Below, in pieces: positions 1 to 10,140 of a stretch of 64,000 nucleotides of DNA. This DNA comes from Hanleya hanleyi (lineage: Eukaryota > Mollusca > Polyplacophora > Lepidopleurida > Hanleyidae). Positions within the stretch are counted from its first letter, which is position 1, and every line of letters begins with the position of its first letter. The notes under the pieces are model-generated. The model was given only the letters and a program-made list of their open reading frames with translations. It did not search any database and was not told the origin of the DNA. The stretch spans positions 1 to 64,000 of the forward strand of contig JAVTVY010016129.1 in assembly GCA_036873755.1 (NCBI GenBank), in the 5' to 3' direction. The translations under genes and the position numbers were made by a program.

Positions 1-59
1 CGAATATTCTCTAATGGACGACGGCTGGATTATGAATGACGGACTAGACGCTTGTAATA
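1..59. repeat. Dispersed 59-bp segment joined to a truncated BEL/Pao element
   Basis: Positions 4-59 recur almost exactly at about 36413-36468 and 36631-36686 inside the second Polinton-type element. Here the segment abuts the reverse transcriptase coding sequence of a BEL/Pao element on its right and supplies a stop a few codons past the break. The join therefore marks a rearrangement or insertion boundary. What the segment belongs to is unknown. Confidence 0.6.
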
Positions 60-2996
60 GATTGATCCAATAGTTGAGAGGACTCCACGTCTCGTTAAAG
101 GCTGGTCCTTCGGAGTTATCTGGAACTGGAAGGCATCCGAATCGACGAACCATTGTACTCCAAGCGCTCGTTCAATCGGAAGTTGACCTTCTAGCAAATC
201 AAGGTCCTTTATGCCTTTCGCTCGATCTTCTTGTGGGATGGTTGAAATAACATCCTTAGAGTTGGACAGGAACTTGTGTAAGCGAAGGCCTCCATTGGCA
301 CATATACTCTTACTCTTAGTGACGAAGTCTGTGGTCTGTTCAACAGTTGGTAAGGATTTGAGGCCATCATCTACGTAGAAGTCATGGCGTATGAATTCTG
401 CGGCATCCTTCCCGTACACATGCTCGTTGTCGTCAGCTATCTGCTTTAGGCCATAGTTCGCACAGCCAGGCGACGAAGCCGCTCCAAAGAGATGGACATT
501 CATCCGAAATTCCACAGGATCTGTTTGAAGGTTTCCATTTTCCCACCATAGGAACCGCAGGTAATCTCGATGTTCCATGTTGACGCCGAACTGAAAGAAC
601 ATCTGTTCTATGTCGCAGAGAAGTGCCACAGGTTCTCTGCGAAATCTGCACAAAACACCAACTAGATTATTAGTGAGGTCGGGGCCTTGTAAGAGATGAT
701 CGTTCAAAGAATGTCCTTGAAATCTGGCACTGCAGTCAAAGACTATGCGAATTTTCCCAGGTTTACGAGGGTGATATACACCATGGTGCGGTATATACCA
801 GGTTCCTGAGTCACTCTCCAATTCAGATGTCGGCACCCTTTTCGCATAGCCGTTCTGAATGATGTTTTCCATAAATTCTGTGTAGTCAATGAGATATCTC
901 TGATCAGCTGTTAGCCGTTTCCTTAAGTGGTTCAACTGTGGATCAGGATTTCGGAAAGGCAATGGCATCTCGTAATGATTATCCTCACGCATGTGGATAC
1001 CATCTTTCATCATAGCCAGAAACCCCTGGTCTTCTTGTGATAAGGATGTGCCGTTTGATCTGTGGTCATTGAAGTCAAGTTCCATCATCCTGGTTACTTC
1101 CAGTGGCGTTATGACCTCCTTAACCTTAGTTCTCAGTGAGAAGTGAACAGTCGTCTGATGGCTGTGGTTGGGAATGATAGATTCTTCTGGGATTTCGCAT
1201 GACAACACTCGATGACTATATTCAATCGGATCTGTGTCGGTTTCGTCTCCAGTAGGCCCTACTTTTCCAACTATGCCCCAGCCCAAATCTGTTCGTTGTG
1301 TGTAAAGGTTCATCGTTGGTAGGCGGGATAACCTCTCTTGGTGCCAGTGCCCTCGAGCAGTGCTGTCGTCGAAAGGCATTATCTTGTCTGATATCTTCTC
1401 AAGATGTGGCCACAGTTTTGCCATCTCGGGCGTCGGTATGTGGCCTCGATTCGCAGGCATAATGTCTCTGGTATAAGTTGCAGGAAGTGTGATCTTCAGT
1501 GAGGTGTTGTAACCACGCACCATGAGGCCACTGATTTTGCGACTCACTACCATCTGATCTGAAGCATACATCGTTGACAGCAACAGTTTCACTTTTGGTC
1601 CAGTTACGCCAAGTTCACGTAAGCTTTCGTCCAAGACAAAGGTAGTGTCCGATTGGGTATCTAATAAGGCGTAGACCAATTTCTCTGAATCAGGTTGATC
1701 GCTGTGTGACATCCACACTGGAACAATCATGGAGCATTTGTTCCCGTGGTTCGCATTATTCAGATGACTGACCGATGTGCGTTCAGCATGTTTATTGTGG
1801 TTGATGTTATTTCGATCCCTGTAATCACCATGTAGGGATGTTGGGTGCTTCTTGGAGCATATTTTACAGGTCAATCGTTTCTTGCACCCCCTTGATCTGT
1901 GCCCCTTTTCCAAACAGGCAAAGCAAAGACCTTTGGACTTGGCAAAATCCTTCCTTTCTGTCAGGGGCTTGGCTAGAAAGGTTTTACAGTTATCAACATC
2001 ATGTTTCCCTTGACATAGCATGCAGGACTGGTTGGCATCCTTGCAGCTGGTTTCATTAGTCGCAGTCGAAAATGAGCTGGACCCAGAGTCTCTCTTTGGT
2101 CCTTGTCTGAAAGGTTTGGAGAACCTCTCGGAGTCTGGTTGCTTAACATTCTTGAATGACTGGAGTGAAGTGATGGGGTCGCATGCGATATCAGATTCCT
2201 TCACCAAGAAACTGACGAACTCAGAAAATGGAGGAAATTTACGCTGATTTGTCTTCCAGTAGGCGACAATTCTTCCCCAGCGCGTGATAAGCCATTCAGG
2301 GATTTTCGACAGCAGTTTCTTGTTCTCATGATCATCATTTAGAACACTGAGACTTGGGATGGTTTCCTGAGCAGTGTTGCATTGTCGTAGAAAGTCTGCA
2401 AACTTGCGAAGAGCAAGTCCATCACGAGAAGCAATCTTTGGCCAATTGTCGAGTTTATGGCGGAATGCATTGGCCACAACAAATGAATCTCCATAGCGTT
2501 GTTCCAATAACTGTTTTGCTTCTTCAAACGCATTTTCTGTTGGGATCAGGAAATACCCTTCTACAGCGGCCTCGGCATCTCCTCCAAGGTACTTCTGTAG
2601 GTAGTGTATCCTCTCCATGGGCGGAATTCCCTTTGTTTCAATCAAGGCTTGAAATCCACTTTTCCAGCTTGGGTAGGTAAGTGGGTCACCACAGAAGATA
2701 GTTGGTTCTGGTGGTGGTAGACGACTCAACGTGATGTGTTGTGCGAAGGATTTAGCAACATCCTGAAGTTGGAAATTTGTGCTGCTATCATCGATATGAG
2801 GCGTTACACTTGACTGATTCTGTCCGATTGTGTCTTGAATTGGTGCTGACGTGATGGGAACAGACACCCCTGCCTGTGTATTCTGTTGCACAAACTCCTC
2901 CACAGATACGTTCATCCCTTGTCGAGGAAGTGCCGGATTCTGGAGAACGAAGTCGGCGACTAACACATCCCTGTCTATGGAAGGCCAAATGTCCAA
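30..2996 (-). CDS. BEL/Pao LTR retrotransposon gag-pol, 3'-truncated
   Basis: A 988-codon open frame fuses Gag and the first part of Pol. Residues about 90-290 look like the BEL/Pao gag core region (DUF1759-type). Two or more CCHC-type zinc knuckles lie near residues 325-390 (CFACLEKGHRSRGC and neighbours). An aspartic protease motif (LLDTQSDTTFV) follows near 445-455. The reverse transcriptase then shows the catalytic YVDD in DFYVDDGL. The frame breaks just after the GSIY motif that normally precedes the connection/RNase H region, so RNase H and integrase are missing. The last eight residues come from unrelated DNA. The frame is otherwise free of stops, which suggests a fairly recent copy. 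The assignment to BEL/Pao follows from the fused gag-pol, the protease motif and the RT motif. Confidence 0.9.
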   Translation of the reverse strand: MDIWPSIDRDVLVADFVLQNPALPRQGMNVSVEEFVQQNTQAGVSVPITSAPIQDTIGQNQSSVTPHIDDSSTNFQLQDVAKSFAQHITLSRLPPPEPTIFCGDPLTYPSWKSGFQALIETKGIPPMERIHYLQKYLGGDAEAAVEGYFLIPTENAFEEAKQLLEQRYGDSFVVANAFRHKLDNWPKIASRDGLALRKFADFLRQCNTAQETIPSLSVLNDDHENKKLLSKIPEWLITRWGRIVAYWKTNQRKFPPFSEFVSFLVKESDIACDPITSLQSFKNVKQPDSERFSKPFRQGPKRDSGSSSFSTATNETSCKDANQSCMLCQGKHDVDNCKTFLAKPLTERKDFAKSKGLCFACLEKGHRSRGCKKRLTCKICSKKHPTSLHGDYRDRNNINHNKHAERTSVSHLNNANHGNKCSMIVPVWMSHSDQPDSEKLVYALLDTQSDTTFVLDESLRELGVTGPKVKLLLSTMYASDQMVVSRKISGLMVRGYNTSLKITLPATYTRDIMPANRGHIPTPEMAKLWPHLEKISDKIMPFDDSTARGHWHQERLSRLPTMNLYTQRTDLGWGIVGKVGPTGDETDTDPIEYSHRVLSCEIPEESIIPNHSHQTTVHFSLRTKVKEVITPLEVTRMMELDFNDHRSNGTSLSQEDQGFLAMMKDGIHMREDNHYEMPLPFRNPDPQLNHLRKRLTADQRYLIDYTEFMENIIQNGYAKRVPTSELESDSGTWYIPHHGVYHPRKPGKIRIVFDCSARFQGHSLNDHLLQGPDLTNNLVGVLCRFRREPVALLCDIEQMFFQFGVNMEHRDYLRFLWWENGNLQTDPVEFRMNVHLFGAASSPGCANYGLKQIADDNEHVYGKDAAEFIRHDFYVDDGLKSLPTVEQTTDFVTKSKSICANGGLRLHKFLSNSKDVISTIPQEDRAKGIKDLDLLEGQLPIERALGVQWFVDSDAFQFQITPKDQPLTRRGVLSTIGSIYYKRLVRHS

Positions 2997-2999
2997 ATA

Positions 3000-3360
3000 A
3001 TCAGAAACTCACAGTTATTGAATCGAAAACCTAAGTTTTCAAACAGAAAACTTAAGTTATCAAACAGAAAACCATGGTTTTCGAATCGAAAACTTAGGTT
3101 TACGGTCGAAAACCTAGGTTATCTACAACACAACCCCGAGTTTCTCTTTCCTCAACTTCGAGTTTCTATTTCTCAACACCGAAAATCACAGTTGTGATTA
3201 GAAAACTTAAGTTATCGAACCGAAAACCTAGGTTTTCGAATTGATAACTTAAGTTTACGGTCGAAAACCTAAGTTATCTAGCAGACAACCCCGAGTTTCT
3301 CTTTTATTGGACACATTCTAATCGATAACCTAGGACTAAGGTTTTCGAATTGATGGTTGC
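3000..3360. repeat. AT-rich minisatellite upstream of BEL/Pao gag
   Basis: Short units alternate between GAAAACTTAAGTTATCGAA-like and GAAAACCTAGGTTTTCGAA-like sequences of about 18 bp. Many contain the palindromes CTTAAG or CCTAGG. The block lies directly upstream (antisense) of the BEL/Pao start codon and could be part of that element's leader. I could not identify an LTR or primer-binding site. Confidence 0.6.
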
Positions 3361-3959
3361 CGTGAAGTGAAACTCGACTTTCCAACTTAGAGTTTCGATA
3401 TCCGGGTACTTTGGGTTTGGCGCCTTTCATGGGACGCGCAGTCTCGCAGGACAATTTCCCTCGCACAGTATAAAGGACTCCGTGAAACTACAATACAAAA
3501 CACAAGCAGAGTCTGTAGATCACGCGCATTACAATATTAGGTAACAGTTAAATCGTTAACTTGCAAACATGGAAATTAACGGAAACTGGGCCATTCATGC
3601 CCTATTAACTATAAAGGCTTCCAAGAAATTGAATCGTCAAATTCAGTGAATTTACACTTAATCATTATCTAAGACTGTTTGCATAGGATGCATTAATGAT
3701 TTATCTTTACAAAACAAACAATACTGACCACCATGGATCCTCATAACCGCTATAACACTTGCAAAAACGTTCGGGGTGGTCTACAGTTTCCCAACAAACC
3801 GCATGGTACTCGCCACAACAATCGGTGTTAAAACAAAAGAGTTCAATCTGTCTAATCTAAGCAGTTACATGGCATACATCACAATGGAGTATGAACCAAT
3901 GAATCGGGAGCATATTGGTTCTAATGTTCCATGATGTAAAGGTCATCGTTCTTTTATGT
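3361..3959. other. No gene seen
   Basis: No ORF of interest and no recognisable RNA gene. The stretch might include leader or LTR sequence of the antisense BEL/Pao element, but no second LTR copy is visible for comparison. Confidence 0.5.
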
Positions 3960-4530
3960 GTGTGTTTTTATATGTTAAATATAACTAGAAAGTTGAATGG
4001 ATTCAGGCATGGAGTATGATTTTTTTCAATATCGATTCGTGCTTTAAATGCGAAACAAACGTGAAAATAGAACCATAAATCTGCATACGTTATGTTCGAA
4101 TTTATTTCCGGGAAAACGCTTAGAACGCATCTTCGGAGATCTGGCACTTCGGAGCTTCCGGGCCTAGGCGGCCCCTGGACCCTCGCCTGTTTGGCTGTGA
4201 GGATTTCCTGCTTGTATCTTTGTATGAATGAATCGTATCGGTAGGCATATTGGTTTCCCTTCCAAGAACTAAAAGTCATCGTTTTGTATGTTTTAAATAT
4301 AATTAAAAGTCAAATTGATGCAGGCATGAAGAGCGAAGTTTTCAATATCGATGCATGCTTATAATTGCGAAAAAATCGTGAAAATAGAACCATAAATTTG
4401 AATGCAGTATGATCAGTTTTATTGCCGGGAAAACGCTCAGAACGCATCTCCGGCGATCTAGGACCCCGGAGCTTCCGAGGCCTAGGCGGTCCCTGGACCC
4501 TCACCTGTTGGGCTGTGATAGTCGACCGGG
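3960..4530 (+). repeat. Dispersed repeat family A, tandem dimer
   Basis: Two roughly 280-bp units in the same orientation. Each runs from an AT-rich part (TTAAATATAACTAGAAAGTC) through TTCAATATCGATGC and AATAGAACCATAAA to a GC-rich end containing GGGGCCTAGGCGGCCCCTGG-like palindromic sequence and ACCCTCGCCTGT. Related units occur at 6620-7130 and 8525-8915. No coding capacity or target duplication was identified, and the family is unknown to me. Confidence 0.7.
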
Positions 4531-5234
4531 CCCCCACACTTTCAATTACGTTCCGACGCCACTGAAGTTAATCAACTAATTAATTAATTAAGTTGTGGGT
4601 GCCTTTGGTGTATATATGTTTATATATAGAAGAATGTTTGAATTAGTGAAAACCGGCAGAAATGAGGTAAAATATGTGCTATATCCCTATTCTGTTGAAG
4701 AGAGTGTTAATGTGCTCACCTTGATAAACATAGCAACTTGTAGTTGGAAATAGTTGAAAGTGAGGACAAAACTGTCTGCGCGAACCCAGTCAAATCTAAT
4801 CTCGCCTAGCTGAGTCTGCAGGTACACCATATACTGTGGGCAGTAACGGCATTTCTTCGGGGTTGTCTGAATCCGAATGTCGATATCAGAGCATATTTCG
4901 CCAAAAGTTAGCTAGCTAGATGTTTATTTCTCGCCTACCGATTTAAATTGTCATGCTCTGTAGATTTGTGACTGTAGGAATTCAATCGGCAGGGAGCCGA
5001 TGTAAATGGCCACTGCTGATTGGCTGAATTGATGACTGGGATACAAGCGCCGCACTTGCAATACGCATTAAATGGGTCTGGGCATCCATCAGATTATCAA
5101 TACTAGGGCTTGTGCGGATGTGGCAAAGCAGCATCTTCACAAGTCCAGGTAATTCCTCAATCTTCCTAACGTATCGTTTGATACACTGGCTCGCAAGGAT
5201 GGCAAACCAGATGGACATTTATATTTCAGAGTCG

Positions 5235-5500
5235 AGCATGCATATATAAAAACTATATTAGCACTAATATAACGTAACGTATTATCAGCTGTTAGCAGCC
5301 CGATGGTGATTATCGCAATTCTTGATAGCTTACGCCTACACCAAATTAGGCCTTCTTTGCAAGTATATCGGAAATTAGAGAAGCTGAAGTGTTAGATTAG
5401 CACCTGAACTGTTCGGGAGCCACGTGCTCATTAGGCTCTCCACTGGTTAAATCGAATTCTCTCTCTGAGTATTGGTGTTAATTGATCTGTTCTCTGTTCC
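5235..5500 (+). pseudogene. Duplicated 5' flank of the GPCR gene
   Basis: This stretch aligns by eye with 43125-43380, just upstream of the receptor start codon. Shared blocks include ATATTAGCAC(T/C)AATATAAC, TAGCAGCCCGATGG(T/C)GATTATC and GAGTATTGGTGTTAATTGAT, in the same order and spacing. With the coding fragment at 9393-9985 it shows that the 5' part of the receptor gene was once duplicated here and later split by about 4 kb of insertions. It is non-functional as it stands. Confidence 0.7.
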
Positions 5501-5578
5501 ACCAAGTTATAATTTTGCGTTCCTCGTTTTGTGAGATTCGTTATTTACGCTCCCGTTCACACCGTCACTCTCGAATAC

Positions 5579-5998
5579 CATTCGCAACTTCTCGGGGATC
5601 TCCGGTTTGAGATGTCCCTCGAAGGCCATTGACGCCATATTGGACTAGAGCGTGGTCACGTGTGTTTCGGTCTGTCAGGAACTGTCAGTGACGTCACGGG
5701 AATTATATCTTGCCAATACGTGGCGTGTGTACCATTTAAACTGATGGTTTTCTATTGAAACGTGCTTCGAATGAAAAGAATAAACAGTTTTTAGAATATC
5801 TGACGTAAATCAGAGACTCGCAGGGAAATATTTGCTGGTCGGGGATTAAGGCTTCCGCGAGAGTGATTGGGCTTCGGAGCCATGCGTATTAAACCGTTCC
5901 GGCGCGTCACATCTGGAGATTCATAGGAAATTCATGTTGTCGTCCCCCGAGTGTAGAATCAGTCCCCTTCGTAGATTTCCGCTCGGGAGTTCCGAATG
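5579..5998 (+). mobile_element. MITE, 420 bp, copy 1 (10-bp TSD)
   Basis: The ends are imperfect inverted repeats: CATTCGCAACTTCTCGGG at the left and the complement of CATTCGGAACTCCCGAGC at the right. The flanks are TCTCGAATAC (5569-5578) and TCTCGTATGC (5999-6008), a 10-bp duplication with two differences. A nearly identical copy at 12024-12444 sits inside a Polinton TIR with a perfect 10-bp duplication. Noncoding. The duplication length would fit a Mutator-like source, but this is inference. Confidence 0.85.
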
Positions 5999-6619
5999 TC
6001 TCGTATGCTTGTCTGCAAGAGGGGACGCAACTCTAGCGGATTCAGCTCTTCTGTGTGCGTCGAAACAACCCTGTTGTGGAGAATGACGTGATTATGAGTG
6101 CAACAACTACTTTCTTCTTTCGTTGGTTGGCTCGTTTATGACACGTGCTAAAGAAATCCCCACAAATCCTCTTCTTCGATTCCGTGGTCCAATTTTGAAA
6201 TTCCAATGGCGACATAGGCCTACAATTTTTTTTATAAATCCACATCCGAAAACCGTCCTTAAATATCACTCAAGTTACTTATATGGGTTATTTTGTTTAC
6301 AGTTTTGGAGCAAGGGCGGATCTACGGGGGGTGGGGGTTCCGGACCCTTTCCCCCTCCCATGAAACCTCCAAAAAAAATATTTGTTTTGGAGGGATCAGC
6401 GAACCCTGAGATTCCATGTAGAAATAATGTCTTGAAATGATATGTAAATTAACTGAATGTGGATTATGTAATTAGAGTATCTATAAGTGTATTAAACAGA
6501 CCATCATCTATTCATGTAGTTTGTGAGTGTACTATTTAAGTTGGAGTTTCAATATGTATCTAAAATCAGATATTATCGCCGCGAGCGCACCACGTGTAGT
6601 GGTGTGTTATAGGCCTGTT

Positions 6620-7130
6620 TTGTTTGTGTTAAACCACGAAGTCAAATGGTGTCAGGCATATTCTTCAATATCGATGCGTGTTTATGCGAAACAAATGTGA
6701 AAATAGAACAATAAATCTACCTACATTGTGTTCAGATTTATTTCCGGGAAAACGCGTAAAACGCATCTCCCGCGACCTGGAACCCCGGAGCTTCCGGGGC
6801 CTAGGCGGCCCCTGGACCCTCGCCTGTCAGGCTGTGAGGATCGCTTATTTTAGCTTTGTGTAAATAAATCGGTATCATATTGGTTCTAATGTTCCATGAT
6901 GTAAAAGTCATCGTTTTTTTTATCTGTTAAATATAACTAGAAAGTCAAATGGATTCAGGCATGAAGTATGTTTTTTTCAATATCGATGCGTGTTTATAAA
7001 TGAAAAACAAACGTGAAAATAGAACCATAAACCTGCATACATTATGTTCGAATTTATTTCCTGGAAAATGCTTAGAACGCATCTCCGGAGATCTAGGAAT
7101 TCGGAGCTTCCGGGGCCTAGCCATCTTCGC
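6620..7130 (+). repeat. Dispersed repeat family A, two further units
   Basis: Two units related to those at 3960-4530, at about 6625-6860 and 6895-7125, in the same orientation. Both contain the TTCAATATCGATGCGTG, AATAGAAC(C/A)ATAAA and GGAGCTTCCGGGGCCTAG blocks. The second is cut short after GGGGCCTAG. Noncoding. Confidence 0.7.
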
Positions 7131-7468
7131 TTACTCAAGTCTAACACTACACGTGTTGCCTTGGCTGAACGTAACACATTATCTCATCAGAATACAAGTC
7201 TGGTGATGTCATAGCGCTATAAATATTCCGTGGTCCATATTAGGGGAAGTGCAATGTATGACCTCTTTAAAATTCAAATTTGATTGGCTATTCCAAGGGA
7301 ATTAACATCAATACACCCACCACTTGCCATATTTGGAGATCACACGGGCAGACATCAAAGAAAATCCTAGCTGCACGATGTTGGCAAGCTCCTATCTTGA
7401 TTGGCTATATGACATCACGTGCGTTTCCCGGTTTGAACCGTTTTTTGGATAGCTATTCTATTCATTAA

Positions 7469-8485
7469 GGATAGCTATCCCCTTAGAGGCAGTTTTTGCA
7501 CCCCCATGACAATTTGTCGTCTGTGTCAATAAATATACAAGATAACCATAATAAACTATATATTTTATGAAAGCGTACATCGTAGGGATTCCAACTATAT
7601 GATTTGTATAACTGACGCTGCTACTGTGTAGAAAATAAATTTTGCCTGGTTTTGTTTTTATAACTATTTTACTAAAATAAATTGAAAAAAAATGTACTTT
7701 TTTACGGTCGTTTGTCTTAAAAGTTGGATAATTAAAAAACGAAGCCGAACTTACAAAAAGTGAGATAAGGCTTTCTAGATCACCTTATAAGTAACAAGCA
7801 TGCCAAATTTCAAAAGCGTAGCATGGATACTTTTCGAGAAATAAACGTTTGAATTTCGGATTTTGTACAAAAATGAAAGGCTAGAAATCGGGCAAAATGT
7901 GTCCAGCTATACATCTGATGAATTAATCCCTATTTTTTGCTTGGATTCTAATGTCAAATACATTTTTAATCTGTCTAATGGGACCTACTCGAATTCCTGT
8001 TTATTCTGGATAACTATTACACTAAGTTTTTTTCATCAAGTCGGTTTAAAGTCCAATTTAAACTTTAAAAACCTGCTAAACTTGTTCACACCTGTGTAGA
8101 TTACTTCACGGCGGGTGTCTGAGTGAAGTGTCACTGTCATAATTAGAAACAAAAATAAGGATGTTTGCATGGTTTTGATCAGAAGGGGGTACATTAATGT
8201 AAATAAGTAGGACTAATAGATAATTAGCTTACCATAATACTGCGGAAATGAGTTTTGGAAAGGGAAATTTAACAGACAAAAATAATAGTGGCCAAGCCCA
8301 AGCTAAGGCAATCTGTTTAATTGTTCCAGGGCCTCGGAAACTAAATTTTTAATCCTAATATTGAAGCACTTCTATTTACAATTTTTATTTCATTTTTTCA
8401 CCAAATGTTAGAGGAAATAGTGAATATTTGAATGAAAAAATAAAAAAAAAAGTCCAATTTTGACCCTCTAAGGGGATAGCTATCC
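7469..8485. mobile_element. TTAA-flanked MITE, 1017 bp
   Basis: The terminal inverted repeat GGATAGCTATCCCCTTAGAG is present at both ends. Both flanks carry the target tetranucleotide TTAA (7465-7468 and 8486-8489), as in piggyBac-type transposition. The interior is AT-rich and lacks a transposase. An internal block (about 7700-7960) recurs at about 60720-60970, showing a second related copy in the window. Confidence 0.85.
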
Positions 8486-8524
8486 TTAAGTCAAGGTAAA
8501 TGACGGAACGTTAGTGTAGTATTT

Positions 8525-8915
8525 AACTTGAAAATGTGAAGATGAGGCCTAGCCGGCCTATGTACCCTCGCCTGTTGGGCTATGAGGATTTCCTTGTTTT
8601 ATCTTTTTGTGAATTAACCGTATCGGTAGGCATCTTGGTTTCCCTTCCATGAACTAAATGCCATCGTTTTGTATGTTTTAAATATAACTAGAAAGTCGAA
8701 TGGATGCAGGCATGAGGTACGATTTTTTCAATATCGATGCCTGCTTATAATTGCGGGAAAATCGTGAAAATAGAACCATAAATCTGCATACATTATGATC
8801 AGTTTTATTTCCGGGAAAACGCTCAGAACGCATCTCCGGCGATGTAGGACCCCGGAGCTTACGGGGCCTAGGCGGCCCCTGGACCCTCGCCTGTTGGGCA
8901 GTGATAGTCGACCCC
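8525..8915 (+). repeat. Dispersed repeat family A, partial dimer
   Basis: A GC-rich end (ACCCTCGCCTGTTGGGCTAT) is followed by a full unit with TTCAATATCGATGC, AATAGAACCATAAA and CGGGGCCTAGGCGGCCCCTG. Same orientation as the copies at 3960-4530 and 6620-7130. A C-run of about eight bases follows at about 8913. Confidence 0.65.
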
Positions 8916-9189
8916 CCCCCTATGAATTTTGGCTGGATCCGCCCTTGTGGAGTATATAATGATATATGTTGTCAACTGTGGACAATTTCCAACGTTTTCG
9001 GATGTTTACTCCGCTGCATGTACTGACAACACTATTAAACAGCGTGGTAGCTAATAAAGACACACTTGAATTCTTCACGATTGTTTTTTCTTCGTTCTCC
9101 GTATTTGGATTATTTTTTTTCTGTTTTCTCCGTACTAGAGATAAAAAAAATTACGTTCACACGATCGCTTGCCCCCCCCCCCCCCCCTT

Positions 9190-9410
9190 CACCTCAGGTC
9201 ATGGTAAGAATGGGCCTCAGCTCCTCCGAGAGCTTGTCGTAAGAGGCGACTAACTGAGGCACCCGTGGGGTTCCCGGGTGTGAAAAGGAATAGGACCCCG
9301 CCTGTGTGGTTCCCGGGTGTGAAAAGGAATAGGACCCAACGTCGGATGTGACTGAAATATAGTTGAAAGCGACGTTAAATCATATTCACTCACTCACTCG
9401 CGAGAGAAGC
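9190..9410 (+). mobile_element. tRNA-like SINE with the GTTGAAAGCGACGTTAAAT tail
   Basis: The body contains GTAAGAGGCGACTAACTGAGG and a duplicated block GTTCCCGGGTGTGAAAAGGA. It ends with GTTGAAAGCGACGTTAAATC followed by (ACTC)n. The same tail ends the 5S-derived SINEs at 26475 and 42485, so the families share a 3' end, as expected if one LINE partner mobilises both. Preceded by a run of about 17 C residues at 9171-9187. I did not identify a clean A/B box pair, so the tRNA origin is tentative. Confidence 0.6.
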
Positions 9411-9985
9411 CGAAGACAGAAGATCGGTGAAATCGTGTATGTCCAAGTTACGAATGCACAATCTTATGGCAAGTCGTCTCAGTATTTAATCGATAAAAGT
9501 TTTGTACATTTGTACACAAGAATTCCACACATGTGTAAAAAACAGTTGTTAAACATATGTGCAAAAGATTTAGACATATGTTGAAAAGTTGCATATATGT
9601 GGAAAAGTTTTGCACTTATGTTAAATTAATTCACTATTTCACTTATGTATAGAAGAATTTTACATATGTATAAAACTTTTCCACATATGTCTAAAACTTT
9701 TCAACATAAATGTGCACTTCTGTGCATATGTGTAGTTCTTTTACACATGTTTACCGTTTTGTTATGTATATTTCTTTCTCCCTTGATTGTTGAGCATGCT
9801 AAGCGTTTTACTAAATACGTATACAGGGCCACGATGTAACTAGCTTTGCGCTAAATGTGTATATCCTCGGCTGGGTAAATCCATCTATCTCACGCCCAAC
9901 CAAACTGGGTTCCTTCTTCAAACGAATCCCTGCCTTTGATGGAGAGCGACAGGAATTTTATCGAAGCCATATTAAAGCGGATTTT
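9393..9985 (+). pseudogene. Fragment of a duplicated rhodopsin-type GPCR exon
   Basis: Two blocks match the start of the receptor exon at 43480. Positions 9393-9430 match the leader at about 43412-43446. Positions 9891-9980 match the N-terminal coding region and translate to HAQPNWVPSSNESLPLME and onward, against HPNWTVPASNQSLPLIE in the intact gene. They are separated by about 460 bp of inserted AT-rich DNA where the intact gene has about 55 bp. Similarity stops at about 9980, inside what would be transmembrane segment 1. It is a non-functional relic. Confidence 0.75.
9480..9790. repeat. Insert rich in ACATATGT-type palindromes
   Basis: Units such as ACATATGTG(C/G)AAAAG and their complements (CTTTTCCACATATGT) alternate, forming an imperfect inverted repeat centred near 9630. 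It lies within the DNA that splits the GPCR pseudogene. Noncoding; origin unknown. Confidence 0.5.
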
Positions 9986-10074
9986 AACTAAATTAATTTT
10001 TTAAATGAGCCTGATTTTTTAAAATGACTATTTTTACCCCTCAGCCCGATTGGGCTCAGGGGTATTGTTATTGC

Positions 10075-10140
10075 CCCGTCTGTCCGTCCGTCTGTCCATC
10101 TATCCGTCTGTCCGGCTGTCCGTCCGTCTGTCCGTCCGGG
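10075..10140. repeat. (GTCC/GTCT)n microsatellite
   Basis: An imperfect tetranucleotide run of GTCC, GTCT and ATCC units. A shorter run of the same kind lies at 11178-11240. The surrounding 10000-11880 region has no gene that I can support. Confidence 0.8.
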
